Source of the DNA: an uncultured Alphaproteobacteria bacterium
Lineage (GTDB): Bacteria; Pseudomonadota; Alphaproteobacteria; Rhodobacterales; Rhodobacteraceae
Direction: 5' to 3'
Length of the DNA stretch: 64,000 bases
Assembly (NCBI GenBank): GCA_902576905.1
Contig: CACGWW010000001.1
Location: forward strand, 1 to 64,000
How positions within the stretch are numbered: position 1 is the first letter of the stretch; each line of letters begins with the position of its first letter. The notes under the pieces are model-generated. The model had not been told where the DNA came from, made no database searches, and was given only the letters and a program-made list of their open reading frames with translations. The position numbers and the translations under genes were made by a program. Shown piece by piece: positions 1-9,051 of this stretch.

Positions 1-834
1 AACGATTCCTCATTTACCTTTGAGATCGAAACTTCATTAGCTTTAGGGTTTGGGTTTCGATGTGGTTTTCTCGGATTGCTACACCTCGAGGTCATAAGAG
101 ATCGAATAGAGCGTGAGTTTAATATTGATTTAATCACGACTGCTCCGAGCGTCGTTTACAGTGTTGAGACTACTGATAATCAATTGCTTAATATTCACAA
201 TCCCGCGGACCTTCCAGATGCCTCCAAAATCACTTGCATAAGGGAGCCCCGGATTAAGGCAACAATTCTGGTTCCAGACGAATATCTGGGAGTTGTATTG
301 AAACTTTGTCAGGAAAGAAGAGGCACCCAAAAAGACTTAACCTATGTTGGTAGTCGCGCCATGACTATATATGACTTACCTCTTAATGAGGTAGTTTTTG
401 ATTTTTATGACAAACTAAAGTCGGTTACAAAAGGATACGCAAGCTTTGACTACCAAATTGAGGGCTATCAGGAGGATAATTTAGTAAAGATGCAAATTCT
501 TGTTAATGACGAACCCGTTGATGCGCTTTCAATGATGGTGCATAGATCCAAGGCAGAGAGTCGTGGACGTAGTTTGTGTGAGAAGCTTAAAACGCTTATT
601 CCACAGCACTTATTCAAAGTCCCAATCCAAGCGGCCATAGGAGGCCGAGTAATAGCGCGAGAAACAATATCCGCTCTTAGAAAAGATGTTACTGCTAAAT
701 GTTATGGGGGTGATATTACGAGAAAAAGAAAGCTTCTTGAGAAACAAAAGGCTGGTAAAAAGAAAATGCGTCAATTCGGACGAGTGGAAATTCCCCAACA
801 GGCTTTTATCGATGCACTAAAGATGTCCGATTAA
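1..834 (+). CDS. lepA: Elongation factor 4 (LepA), C-terminal part, 5' end outside the window
   Basis: Ribosome-associated GTPase that back-translocates or remodels stalled ribosomes. The reading frame is open from base 1, so the gene enters from the left and only the last 277 codons are present. The G domain is missing. The fragment contains the hallmark [12 protein letters not shown] segment, the EF-G-like domain V region, and the lysine-rich LepA-specific tail ending [14 protein letters not shown], which is typical of the family. An ATG-initiated frame could be drawn from base 76, but the conserved residues before it show that this is not the start. Stop is TAA at 832-834. Identity is very secure. 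Confidence 0.97.
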   Translation, partial: NDSSFTFEIETSLALGFGFRCGFLGLLHLEVIRDRIEREFNIDLITTAPSVVYSVETTDNQLLNIHNPADLPDASKITCIREPRIKATILVPDEYLGVVLKLCQERRGTQKDLTYVGSRAMTIYDLPLNEVVFDFYDKLKSVTKGYASFDYQIEGYQEDNLVKMQILVNDEPVDALSMMVHRSKAESRGRSLCEKLKTLIPQHLFKVPIQAAIGGRVIARETISALRKDVTAKCYGGDITRKRKLLEKQKAGKKKMRQFGRVEIPQQAFIDALKMSD

Positions 835-839
835 CGTTA

Positions 840-1229
840 TCATGCAGGATGAGGGTGAATGTGATAGGTTTTCTTCTCACATAAGTATATGTTACCAACA
901 TATCCTGTAGTGCTGTTATTTTCAAACCACTCGACCAAAGAAACGGAGTTACCACCCATAATTAACGCTCTATTCTTTAATTCCAACATAACACTACGAT
1001 AATCTTGCGTTTGTCCAAAGCTAAGTTTCATGACTTTCGTACATGAACTATTCATCCTTAAATTTAAATCTGGGTGCACAGATACATGACCCAGTCCTCG
1101 AGCTGGTATAGTTCCTTGGGACATCTTCCCTGTAGCACTAGTTCCACTCGCGTTAGTTACATTAGCCAACTGAGGGTTATAAGCACAACCTAAAATGAAT
1201 AAAAAGACAAAAACTGCAGCTATTCTCAT
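840..1229 (-). CDS. Small putative lipoprotein, RcsF/DUF4156-like
   Basis: A 129-residue predicted outer-membrane or periplasmic lipoprotein of unknown function. I chose the ATG at 1229 because AAGGAG lies eight bases upstream and it places a lipoprotein signal at the very N-terminus: a charged Arg, a hydrophobic run, then ILGC with the lipidated Cys at residue 17. A longer frame to 1271 exists but lacks a ribosome site. The mature part has two further cysteines, and a C-terminal stretch (LKNRALIMGGNSVSL...GNIYLCE) that recalls RcsF/DUF4156 lipoproteins. That family link is tentative. It lies downstream of the CIA30 and YtoQ genes on the same strand. Confidence 0.7.
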   Translation of the reverse strand: MRIAAVFVFLFILGCAYNPQLANVTNASGTSATGKMSQGTIPARGLGHVSVHPDLNLRMNSSCTKVMKLSFGQTQDYRSVMLELKNRALIMGGNSVSLVEWFENNSTTGYVGNIYLCEKKTYHIHPHPA

Positions 1230-1282
1230 AATAATATCTCCTTGAGAGATCATTAACGACAAATTAAACAATATTTTAATAA

Positions 1283-1855
1283 TTATTTAAAGAAGTAAAT
1301 TTCAGATATGTCAACTTTTGCCTCATGATCACGACCATAGGCGACTATCCCTATACTTTTGATAGATGAACTTTTTATCGTTTTCCTGAGAAAGCTGCTT
1401 GAAGGTTGAAATGTATCAAAGTTTATCTTTATAACCCTCCAGTTTTTTGAAGTCTTAAAAGACGCATTGTAAAATTGCCAAGGAAGTAATGTTGAGGTTG
1501 TTCTTACAAAGACATAATACTTTTCTCCATTTCCTCTCACCTTAAGAGAAATGCCCTTAATTTCATTATTAAGGTATTTTTCTAAGCTATGTCTAATTTG
1601 TATAAATCCACCGTTATTGGCAGTTGAAACTTTTCCTTCAAGCCGTACAAAATTATCTGTACCGCTTTTTCCAAAAAATGCCTTTCCACTTGATACGCCA
1701 CCCATTACACCATCAGTAAAAAACGACCAATTTCTATTTTTGTTGGGATCAAAAGTTTCGAATGGTTTTTCTGACGCCATACCTAAACTTACCTTAAACA
1801 TAGCCATAATAAAAAATTTGCATGCAACTAGAAGATATTTATTCCTTTGTGACAT
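1283..1855 (-). CDS. CIA30-domain protein with N-terminal signal
   Basis: A 190-residue protein of the CIA30 family (complex I intermediate-associated protein 30, a galactose-binding-like beta-sandwich). The family hallmark DGVMGGVSSG is at about residues 48-57, and the conserved C-terminal SIGIVAYGR-like strand is present. Residues 1-27 are hydrophobic and look like a signal peptide cleaved after GMA, so the protein is probably exported. In mitochondria the family helps assemble complex I; the bacterial role is unknown and the link to respiration should not be assumed. The start overlaps the end of the YtoQ gene by 17 bases, suggesting co-transcription. An internal ATG at codon 17 or 19 is a possible alternative start. 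Confidence 0.8.
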   Translation of the reverse strand: MSQRNKYLLVACKFFIMAMFKVSLGMASEKPFETFDPNKNRNWSFFTDGVMGGVSSGKAFFGKSGTDNFVRLEGKVSTANNGGFIQIRHSLEKYLNNEIKGISLKVRGNGEKYYVFVRTTSTLLPWQFYNASFKTSKNWRVIKINFDTFQPSSSFLRKTIKSSSIKSIGIVAYGRDHEAKVDISEIYFFK

Positions 1856-2282
1856 ATTTCAAAACTTCTATTAACTGTTGGTTGTTTTGAACCACGGCCA
1901 ATGCTGCCACATCTATCTCCTTAAGTGCATGTTGATGATCATCATCATGCATAATGATTAGCGACTTACCTTTTGCAGCAGAATATCCTGCGTCAAAAGC
2001 TGCATTCCACTGTTTATACTTTTCTCCAAATTTTACTACTACAAGATCGGAACTTTCTATGTTTCTTCTTATTCTTATAGAGTTTATTTTTGCTCCCTTA
2101 TGATCATGCCAGAACTTTTTATCCTCACTTCCTAGTATATTAGCCCCAGAGTTGTCAGAAAGATCATGATCAGTTTCAGGGCCCAAAAACTCTACATTTA
2201 AACCTGCTTCATTTGCTGCCAACTTTAGCTCGTCCCTCCAATTTGTATGTATCTCTCCTGATAAATAAATTCTCCAGTTCAT
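1839..2282 (-). CDS. YtoQ family protein
   Basis: A 147-residue cytosolic protein of the YtoQ family, recognised by the N-terminal MNWRIYLSGEIHTNWR, the FLGPETDHDLSDN motif and the C-terminal IIMHDDDHQHALKEID stretch. The overall fold resembles nucleoside 2-deoxyribosyltransferases, but no function is established. The start is placed at ATG 2282, preceded by GGGAAG at good spacing. The frame can be extended ten codons to 2312, but those residues are not family-like. It is first of three minus-strand genes (YtoQ, CIA30, lipoprotein) with overlap or short spacing, and is divergent from the aldo/keto reductase. Confidence 0.85.
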   Translation of the reverse strand: MNWRIYLSGEIHTNWRDELKLAANEAGLNVEFLGPETDHDLSDNSGANILGSEDKKFWHDHKGAKINSIRIRRNIESSDLVVVKFGEKYKQWNAAFDAGYSAAKGKSLIIMHDDDHQHALKEIDVAALAVVQNNQQLIEVLKYVTKE

Positions 2283-2372
2283 AAATCTTCCCAAAAATTT
2301 GTTGTCAAACATTGCATCTCTGATTAATAAACACTAATTGAATGTGTTAATTAATCTTGTGAAGGAAACATA

Positions 2373-3383
2373 ATGGAAAAAAGAAATCTTGGCAATACAG
2401 GAACGAAGGTTGGTGCGTTAGGTATAGGTGCGATGTCCTTTTCTGATTTTTATGGTCCAACAAATACACAAGAAAGCCACGCGATTTTAAAAATGGCTCT
2501 TGATAACGGAATAGATCATATTGACACTGCAAAAGTTTATGGAATGGGCCTGTCTGAAGAAAGAATAGGTCAATTTTTAAACACCTTGAACCCAAAAGAT
2601 AGGCAATTTTTCAAAATAGCAACAAAGGGTGGTATAGACAGAAAAAATTTTGATGATAAGGGCACCGTTGTTTTTGATAATTCAAAAGAATTTTTAACTG
2701 AAGAATTAAATAATTCACTTAGGCGTCTGGGAGTCGACTGCGTTGAACTTTATTATGTCCATCGAAGAGAAGCAGATAGACCAATTGAAGAAGTAACAGA
2801 AACTTTAGTTGAGTTTATAAAAGTTGGAAAAATCAAGCAATTTGGGTTTTCAGAAATTGCTCCAACTTCATTAGAAAAAGCGGCATCAATTCATCCCGTC
2901 GGCGCTGTACAGTCAGAATATTCCCTAAGCACACGATACCCAGAACTAGGTCTTGTACAAAGAACAAAAAGTCTAGGTACATCGCTAGTGGCCTTCAGCC
3001 CAATCGGGAGAAGCCTCTTAACAGATAAGCCGCATAATTCAGAAACGGTTGAAAAAATGGAGTTTCTTAAAGCAAATCCTCGTTTTATAGAACCGAACCT
3101 TTCAAATAATATAAAAGCCACAGAAAAATTCCGTGAATATGCTGCCGATCTTGGGTGTAAAGCATCAGGTCTTGCAATTGCTTGGCTTTTAAAGGTGGAT
3201 ACACATGTTCTCCCTATACCTGGAACGAGGTCAGCAACTCATCTAAAAGAGATGATAGATGGTTGTGAGCTGAATCTCACAGATAGTAACATGAGAGATA
3301 TTGAAAATATATTGCCTGTCGGATGGGCTCATGGTGATCGCTATTCAACCGGCCAGTGGTTTGGACCCGAAAAATACTGTTAG
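2373..3383 (+). CDS. Aldo/keto reductase
   Basis: NADP(H)-dependent oxidoreductase of the aldo/keto reductase superfamily, 336 residues with a TIM-barrel fold. The catalytic tetrad is visible as Asp51, Tyr56 (DTAKVYG), Lys85 and His130 (YYVHRRE). The C-terminal PIPGTRS segment matches the cofactor-phosphate binding loop. The sequence is nearest the AKR13/YakC-type group (GLSEERIG, RRLGVDCVELYYVHR), enzymes that reduce small aldehydes or ketones; the substrate is not predictable. GAAGGAAA precedes the ATG. Its stop overlaps the convergent MFS gene by four bases. Confidence 0.92.
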   Translation: MEKRNLGNTGTKVGALGIGAMSFSDFYGPTNTQESHAILKMALDNGIDHIDTAKVYGMGLSEERIGQFLNTLNPKDRQFFKIATKGGIDRKNFDDKGTVVFDNSKEFLTEELNNSLRRLGVDCVELYYVHRREADRPIEEVTETLVEFIKVGKIKQFGFSEIAPTSLEKAASIHPVGAVQSEYSLSTRYPELGLVQRTKSLGTSLVAFSPIGRSLLTDKPHNSETVEKMEFLKANPRFIEPNLSNNIKATEKFREYAADLGCKASGLAIAWLLKVDTHVLPIPGTRSATHLKEMIDGCELNLTDSNMRDIENILPVGWAHGDRYSTGQWFGPEKYC

Positions 3384-4669
3384 GCTGTCTTGCTCTTAAG
3401 CGGTTTAGCTGTTCCAAAGATTAGTAGCGAGCTTACTATCAAAATATTTAATAAATTCCACATTATCCCATTTAAAATGGCAAATTGATAAGCGTTAGTC
3501 GCATCAAAAATCACTCCAGAAATCCAGCCACCAAAAGCCATACCGATAACCGTTGCCATTATAACAATTCCTACACGCGCACCTGCCTCCTGAGGTGGCA
3601 TGTATTCCCTTACTATAATTGCATAACTTGGAACTATTCCACCTTGAGACAGACCAAATATTAAGCTCACCATATAAAGAGAACTCATCTCCGTTGTGGG
3701 GTAATACAAAGCTAATCCCATGCATTGGAGCGACGATCCCAACAACAAAGTTTTTACACCACCAATAAAATCAACTAAGACCCCTGAAATAAGTCTTGAA
3801 ATCACACCCCCTAGTAACATTAAAGATAACATTTCTGCTCCAACCTGTGACCCGTAACCCAGATCAACGCACATTGTAACCAAATGAATTTGTGGCATTG
3901 ACATAGCAACACAACAACAAATTCCTGCAATGCTAAGAATTATTTGAAGCGTTAAAGGTTTAAAACGAGAAGAAGTTGACATTGCACTCGCCAGCTGTTC
4001 TTGCTCGTCACTAAATTTTTTATCCAAACGTCTTCGCAGAAAAAATGATGCGGGTACTATTATTAATATGCACGACAAAGCAAGAAAAAAATATGATATC
4101 CTCCAGCCATAATCACTGATTAAACCGCCAAGTAAAACAGGGAAGATAGCACCAGAAATGTAATTTCCACTCGCAGTAATCGCCACAGCAATACCACGAT
4201 ATTTTTTAAACCAAAGAGAAATGTCGGCCAATAATGGACCAAAGCTTACCGCTGTGCCTAGCCCAATAAAAAGATGAAAGAATGCCAAAGTAAGAAATGA
4301 GTCAAAAATTGAGGCACAAACATAACCAAATGCATTTAGTACTGATGCCAGTACTATAGCCCGAGTTATACCGAAGCGATCTACGATTCTCCCTAAAAAC
4401 ACATTTCCTAATGCAAAACCAAGCATAGTTAACGTATAAGGAATAGATAAAACTGATCTCGTTACCTGAAATTCATCTCCAAGATTTGGCATAATAACCA
4501 CTATGGCCCACATTCCAGCATTTCCGACTATAGCGATAAATAGAGTTATGATTAGGCGTGTTAACGAATAAAAACTATCTGGAAAGTAAGGTGTTTTTGC
4601 GTTCAAGATGTTTCCTGTATTTTTTATAAAACTGGTGTTAAACAAGTATGCGAGAATACCACCTAACAA
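3380..4669 (-). CDS. MFS transporter, about 12 membrane helices
   Basis: A 429-residue inner-membrane carrier of the major facilitator superfamily. The conserved loop 2-3 motif is recognisable as GRIVDRFGITRA (usual GxxxDRxGRR), and both halves show six hydrophobic stretches separated by a basic cytoplasmic loop (RRRLDKKFSDEQEQ). The sequence resembles the monocarboxylate/oxalate-formate antiporter branch, but the substrate cannot be assigned. The first 35-40 residues before the first helix are poorly conserved-looking, so the true start may be internal. It is convergent with the aldo/keto reductase, overlapping at the stops. Confidence 0.85.
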   Translation of the reverse strand: MLGGILAYLFNTSFIKNTGNILNAKTPYFPDSFYSLTRLIITLFIAIVGNAGMWAIVVIMPNLGDEFQVTRSVLSIPYTLTMLGFALGNVFLGRIVDRFGITRAIVLASVLNAFGYVCASIFDSFLTLAFFHLFIGLGTAVSFGPLLADISLWFKKYRGIAVAITASGNYISGAIFPVLLGGLISDYGWRISYFFLALSCILIIVPASFFLRRRLDKKFSDEQEQLASAMSTSSRFKPLTLQIILSIAGICCCVAMSMPQIHLVTMCVDLGYGSQVGAEMLSLMLLGGVISRLISGVLVDFIGGVKTLLLGSSLQCMGLALYYPTTEMSSLYMVSLIFGLSQGGIVPSYAIIVREYMPPQEAGARVGIVIMATVIGMAFGGWISGVIFDATNAYQFAILNGIMWNLLNILIVSSLLIFGTAKPLKSKTA

Positions 4670-4743
4670 TACATATTTTGTTATAGGTAATGTGTCAAAA
4701 CTTTTATATAGTAGCGGAATGGTAGTAGTTTTAGTTTAGTATA

Positions 4744-5646
4744 TTGAAAATAGAATCACGAAATCTTGACACTTTTGGCATAGCTGGTCTATGCTTTTTC
4801 TCGTTAATCTCTGGATATAATCAAGTTGTAATGAAAGTTGTAAATGACGGTTTGCAACCAGTTTTTTGCGCTGGTCTAAGATCTCTATTTGCCGCCTTTC
4901 TCATATTGCTTTGGCTGTTTTTGACGAATAAAAGAATTAAGGTAGAGAAAAGCTTACTCCCTGCCATCATATTCTATGGTATGATTTTTGGGGCTGAATT
5001 TATGTTTCTCTATATAGCACTAGATCTGACATCTGTTATTAGAGTAACAATCATGTTCTATACAATGCCAATTTGGCTGGCCCTAATGAATCATTTTTTA
5101 CTTAAAAATGATAAATTATCTATAGGGAAAACAATTGGACTTTTTGCTGCCATTACCGGAGTAATTATTTCCGTAAGCTCTTCAACAGCATCGGGAGGAT
5201 TAAGGGCTTCTATTATCGGCGATCTTTGCGCGCTATTGGGCTCCATTGGCTGGGCCTACTTTGCGTTTTATTCGAAAAATTCCAGGGTTAGTGCTGAGTC
5301 ACCTGATACGTTAATGTTTTATGCTTTCCTTGTATCTGCCCCTATGCTGATCATTCTTTCTATGTTCTATGGAGACTTCGTGAGAGATCTTACACCATTG
5401 CATTATGCGGGTTTTTCATTCCAAGTCTTATTTGCCTCGATAGGTTTTATATTCTGGGTCTGGCTTTTTAAGCGCTATTCTGCGACTACCGTAGCAAGCT
5501 TTTCTTTTCTAACCCCAATTATGGGTATCTTTTTCGGGTGGTTACTTCTATCAGAACAACTATCAAGCGCATTATTTGTAGCAGGCCTTCTGGTAATCGG
5601 TGGTATTTATCTGGTTACACGGGCCGAGACAAAATTAACCGGATAA
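4744..5646 (+). CDS. EamA-family (DMT) transporter
   Basis: A 300-residue inner-membrane protein with ten predicted helices arranged as two EamA repeats, typical of drug/metabolite exporters such as RhaT/YdcZ/PecM relatives. The start is TTG at 4744: an in-frame stop lies at 4732, and the next ATG would delete most of the first helix, so the TTG start is needed. C-terminal features such as SFLTPIMGIFFGWLLLSE match the second repeat. Substrate unknown; family members export amino acids or other small metabolites. It is divergent from the MFS gene and convergent with the enoyl-CoA hydratase gene, four bases away. Confidence 0.87.
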   Translation: MKIESRNLDTFGIAGLCFFSLISGYNQVVMKVVNDGLQPVFCAGLRSLFAAFLILLWLFLTNKRIKVEKSLLPAIIFYGMIFGAEFMFLYIALDLTSVIRVTIMFYTMPIWLALMNHFLLKNDKLSIGKTIGLFAAITGVIISVSSSTASGGLRASIIGDLCALLGSIGWAYFAFYSKNSRVSAESPDTLMFYAFLVSAPMLIILSMFYGDFVRDLTPLHYAGFSFQVLFASIGFIFWVWLFKRYSATTVASFSFLTPIMGIFFGWLLLSEQLSSALFVAGLLVIGGIYLVTRAETKLTG

Positions 5647-5650
5647 AAAG

Positions 5651-6442
5651 CTAACTACCTGTAAACCTGGGTCTTTCCTTATTAAGAAACGCATTTAGCC
5701 CATGGGGTCCGTCATGAGTGTCCATCGTGCCGACAATATGTCGAGTCTCACTGTCAAGTTGAGACTCTATCGGAGATGAGAACGATGATAAAAGCATTCT
5801 CTTCACTCCTCCATAGGCCTTGGTCGGTCCGGAAGCAAGTTGAGTTGCTAACTCATTTGCCTTTGTGGCTAAGTTATCATGAGCTACTACCTCAGTTACA
5901 AAGCCCCATTGCTTAGCCTCATCTGCAGACAACATTCTATTGGTTAGAAATAGCTCTTTGGCTCTTAGTAATCCGACATGTTTGGCCAAAAAATACGTTG
6001 ATGATCCATCGGGAGTTAACCCTGAAGCGGTATACGCCGAGACGAATTTTGCTTTATCAGATGCCAAAATGTAGTCTCCTGACAGAGCGAGAGAAAAGCC
6101 CCCACCTGCAGCAGTTCCATTGATAGCCATAATTACCGGTGCATCCATATATTGAAAACGTATAATTGCATTATGGAGATCGGAAGCCACACGACTGAGA
6201 TGTTCATCCTGTCTACCTCCTGGAGGATTATCAAATTCCTTTAGGTCGCCTCCAGCGTTGAACATTTTACCATTTGCAGTAACAATCAGAGCACCCAAGT
6301 TTTTGTCTCTCGAGCACAAAACCGATATCTCAAATAATTCCCTAGCCATCTGAGCGTTCAATGCATTCGCTTCGTCAGGCCTATTCATCGTAAGTGTTCC
6401 GACTCTATCTTTAGTCTCGAAAGTAATTGTCTCAAATCGCAT
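5651..6442 (-). CDS. Enoyl-CoA hydratase/isomerase family protein (PaaG-like)
   Basis: Crotonase-superfamily enzyme, 263 residues. The two oxyanion-hole segments are visible (NAGGDLKEF around 63-70 and NGTAAGGGFSLAL around 108-120). At the catalytic region it carries GLTPDGSS with Asp145, the position used by PaaG and delta3-delta2 enoyl-CoA isomerases. It lacks the classical hydratase Glu of the PE(I/V)-LG motif. An isomerase-type reaction on an acyl-CoA is therefore more likely than plain hydration. The gene is divergent from the NTF2/CitE cluster, with a 118-base shared upstream region. Confidence 0.88.
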   Translation of the reverse strand: MRFETITFETKDRVGTLTMNRPDEANALNAQMARELFEISVLCSRDKNLGALIVTANGKMFNAGGDLKEFDNPPGGRQDEHLSRVASDLHNAIIRFQYMDAPVIMAINGTAAGGGFSLALSGDYILASDKAKFVSAYTASGLTPDGSSTYFLAKHVGLLRAKELFLTNRMLSADEAKQWGFVTEVVAHDNLATKANELATQLASGPTKAYGGVKRMLLSSFSSPIESQLDSETRHIVGTMDTHDGPHGLNAFLNKERPRFTGS

Positions 6443-6560
6443 TATTGCCCCCTCTTTAATAATTCAAAATTAGAACTTTAGTAATCATACAACATAAATA
6501 TAATTTTTCCCTATAAGTATTTGACTTCCCTTGTTAAGATTTGTGGTGGAGGTCTAAACT

Positions 6561-7046
6561 TTGGAATTTAGTGAAATTGTAAAAACTTTTACAACCGCGG
6601 TTGAAAATAACGATGGAGAAACACTAGCCTCTCTATTTACTGTCGATGGAGTCTATGACGATTATATTTATGGTGAATTTAAGGGAAGAAGAAATATTGC
6701 TATGATGCTTCCAATCCATTTTCATAGAGATGCTAAAAATTTTTCTTGGGAAATGTATGACCTTTTAAGCAATGATAGTAAAGGATATGCTAGATATCGA
6801 TTCTCTTTTACCTCGACACTAACCGGTTCTGAAAACCTTAAAGTAGCTGTACCCGGCATGGCTTATTTCCGCTTTGATGGTAATCTAATTGAATATTATG
6901 GGGAAGTAGTAAATGGTGGGATACCCATGGCTCAATTAAATCTCCCAGCTGGAAAGATAAAACGCGTATTCGAAAAATGGTCTAAAAGAGCTTTAGACTC
7001 AGATTCAGAACTAAAGAAGCTATATACCAAAGGAGAATCATTTTGA
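6561..7046 (+). CDS. NTF2-like (SnoaL-type) protein
   Basis: A 161-residue protein with an NTF2-like/SnoaL-like cone fold signature: an N-terminal helix followed by LASLFTVDGVYDDYIYGEFKGR, then alternating beta strands. Such proteins act as small cyclases, isomerases or binding pockets; no catalytic residue can be assigned with certainty. The start is TTG at 6561, supported by GGTGGAGGT about seven bases upstream. The stop overlaps the TTG start of the CitE-like gene (TTGA), which points to translational coupling and a shared pathway. Function unknown beyond fold. Confidence 0.75.
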   Translation: MEFSEIVKTFTTAVENNDGETLASLFTVDGVYDDYIYGEFKGRRNIAMMLPIHFHRDAKNFSWEMYDLLSNDSKGYARYRFSFTSTLTGSENLKVAVPGMAYFRFDGNLIEYYGEVVNGGIPMAQLNLPAGKIKRVFEKWSKRALDSDSELKKLYTKGESF

Positions 7047-7906
7047 CTATTAGAGCGAGACGAAGTTTTATTTTTACACCTGGATTAAAACCTGAAATGT
7101 TTCCCAAAGCTCTTGCCTGTGGTGTTGACATGGTATGTGTAGAGTTGGAGGATGGTATTGCACCTCATGATAAAGCCGAGGCCAGAAAGCATGCCTTAAA
7201 TCTTTTCGAGGATGACAAAGACTTTGAAGCCGTTGAGCGTATTCTTAGAATTAACAGTATTCGTACGCAATTTGGCTTAGAAGACCTGCACGCCGTTTTA
7301 AAAAGTAAAAACCCACCTCCCGCGTTAATGCTTCCGAAAGTAATGGATGCTGAAGAAATTATTATAGTGGACGATCTATTGTCTGAGGCAAATAAGGACT
7401 GTGACCTTCACCCTATTATAGAGACAAATAAAGGTTTAGAAAATGTCTTCAAAATTGCAGCCGCAAGTAAAAGAATAAAAACTTTGTTTTTTGGCTTAAT
7501 TGATATGGCAGCAGAGCTTCGATGCAAACTAACCTGGGAAGATTTATTGTATGCACGTTCACGAGTAGTACATGCCGCCGCAAAAGAAGGTCTTGATGCA
7601 ATAGACGGACCATATCTTGATCTCAGCGATAGTGATGGCCTTAAACGCTATTGTGAACAAGCACGTAACTTAGGCTTCACAGGGAAAGGTTCCATTAACC
7701 CAAAACAGGTTCCAATAATTAATGATATATTTTCCCCTAACGAAGAAGAGGTAAAAAAAGCAGAACGAATACTTAGTATTTTTAAAGATGCAAATACTGG
7801 TCTTGTAATGGTCGATGGAAAGTTGATCGAAAAGCCTGTCCTAAGACAGATGCAGAGAACTGTTGAGATTTCAAATAAATTGAAATCCTCCCTATCTAAT
7901 GGATAG
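7043..7906 (+). CDS. CitE-like HpcH/HpaI aldolase / malyl-CoA lyase family protein
   Basis: A 287-residue TIM-barrel lyase of the CitE/malyl-CoA lyase family, cleaving or forming 3-hydroxy-dicarboxyl-CoA thioesters. Recognisable active-site elements are LEDG (35-38), Arg69 (RIN), LPK (97-99), Glu127 (IIETNKG) and Asp154 (GLID), which bind Mg2+ and the carboxylate. The C-terminal substrate-loop signature GKGSINPKQV is also present. No other citrate lyase subunit is nearby, so a stand-alone CitE-like role (for example on citramalyl-CoA or malyl-CoA) is likely. The start is TTG with AGGAG upstream, and it overlaps the preceding stop. Confidence 0.88.
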   Translation: MTIRARRSFIFTPGLKPEMFPKALACGVDMVCVELEDGIAPHDKAEARKHALNLFEDDKDFEAVERILRINSIRTQFGLEDLHAVLKSKNPPPALMLPKVMDAEEIIIVDDLLSEANKDCDLHPIIETNKGLENVFKIAAASKRIKTLFFGLIDMAAELRCKLTWEDLLYARSRVVHAAAKEGLDAIDGPYLDLSDSDGLKRYCEQARNLGFTGKGSINPKQVPIINDIFSPNEEEVKKAERILSIFKDANTGLVMVDGKLIEKPVLRQMQRTVEISNKLKSSLSNG

Positions 7907-9047
7907 CTTTGAGAAAGAGATTAACAGAACGTTTCTGAAGTTGAATATACCATTTGTTGACTATGGCATAACAAGTTGTGATTCTATTTCTCTTGAGGGT
8001 TTTTTCAGGAATCCGGAGTTTCCAAATTTATCTCAAAATAGGAATCAATTATTTCGAATGGCATCAATGACAAAACCCATGACAGCATATCTTGCCTTGG
8101 CTGTACTTGAGGATAACGGAATTGATCTACACGATAGCATTGGAAAGTATGTCCCTGAAATTGATGATTTGGAAATTGCGTATAAGGAAGGAGATGTCAT
8201 TAAATATCAAAAAAATGACGTGCCTATTTCTTTTCATCATTTGTTAAGCTTTACATCCGGTCATGCGTATGAGCATCATGATCCAATCATTTCAGAGTTA
8301 TTGTCGAAAAAAGAAATTGCTCCGATGAAGATTGGTGACGATTCCTTTCTACAGGCGCCATTAGTATTCGCACCTGGAAGCCGTTGGGGCTACGGCATCT
8401 CCTATGGCTGGCTTGGAAAAGCTATAGAAGCTATAAGTGGAGTTGGCTTGGATGAAAATCTTAAAAAGTATCTGTGCCAGCCATTAGGCTTAGAGAAAAC
8501 CTCATTTAATCCAAGTCAATCTAGTAAAGATACACTCGCACCGGTATATTTTAGAGATACCGATGGTGCTTATTCTGACATTGGCAGTAAAATAACCATT
8601 GGCTTAAACCAGTTCCACTATGGAGGAGGAGGAATAACATCCTCCTTGATTGACTATTTAAAGTTTCTTCAATTTCTCTTGAAAAGTATGAAGTCCAATG
8701 TAAAAAACTCGATCGTCGCGGAAATGTTTAAAAATCAAATAGGAAACTTGGGAGTTTCATCTTTGAAAAGTTATAATCAGAGCCTCGTTAATGATTATGA
8801 CATTTATTCAAACATAAAAAAGACTTGGGGCTATGGTCTTCTTTTAAACAGTCAAAAACTAGTAACAGGGCGCTCGGCAAATAGTGGAAGCTGGGTTGGT
8901 TTATTAAATACATACTTTTGGGTGGATCAAAGAAATGATTTGGCTGGCGTTTTTCTAACACAAGTACTGCCCTGCTACACTCCTCCTCTTCTCAAAGCTT
9001 TTCAGGCTTTCGAAGAACTTTCCTATAAATATTTTACAAAGAGCTGA
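7899..9047 (+). CDS. Serine hydrolase, beta-lactamase/esterase (S12) family
   Basis: A 382-residue penicillin-binding-like hydrolase of the class C beta-lactamase/EstB superfamily. The nucleophile motif is S56-M-T-K59, the second motif Tyr is at about 165 (RWGYGIS), LLSFTSGH is the usual LLxHTSG variant, and a GGGGITSS strand follows. There is no N-terminal signal peptide, so it is probably cytosolic and more likely an esterase or transesterase than a resistance enzyme. The ATG overlaps the end of the CitE-like gene by eight bases, suggesting co-translation and perhaps a thioester or ester hydrolysis step in the same pathway. Confidence 0.85.
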   Translation: MDSFEKEINRTFLKLNIPFVDYGITSCDSISLEGFFRNPEFPNLSQNRNQLFRMASMTKPMTAYLALAVLEDNGIDLHDSIGKYVPEIDDLEIAYKEGDVIKYQKNDVPISFHHLLSFTSGHAYEHHDPIISELLSKKEIAPMKIGDDSFLQAPLVFAPGSRWGYGISYGWLGKAIEAISGVGLDENLKKYLCQPLGLEKTSFNPSQSSKDTLAPVYFRDTDGAYSDIGSKITIGLNQFHYGGGGITSSLIDYLKFLQFLLKSMKSNVKNSIVAEMFKNQIGNLGVSSLKSYNQSLVNDYDIYSNIKKTWGYGLLLNSQKLVTGRSANSGSWVGLLNTYFWVDQRNDLAGVFLTQVLPCYTPPLLKAFQAFEELSYKYFTKS

Positions 9048-9051
9048 TTAC

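Noticed and set aside
1551-1874. Plus-strand frame of 107 codons opposite the CIA30 gene
   Set aside because: It is antisense to a gene with a clear family motif, and has no recognisable protein features.
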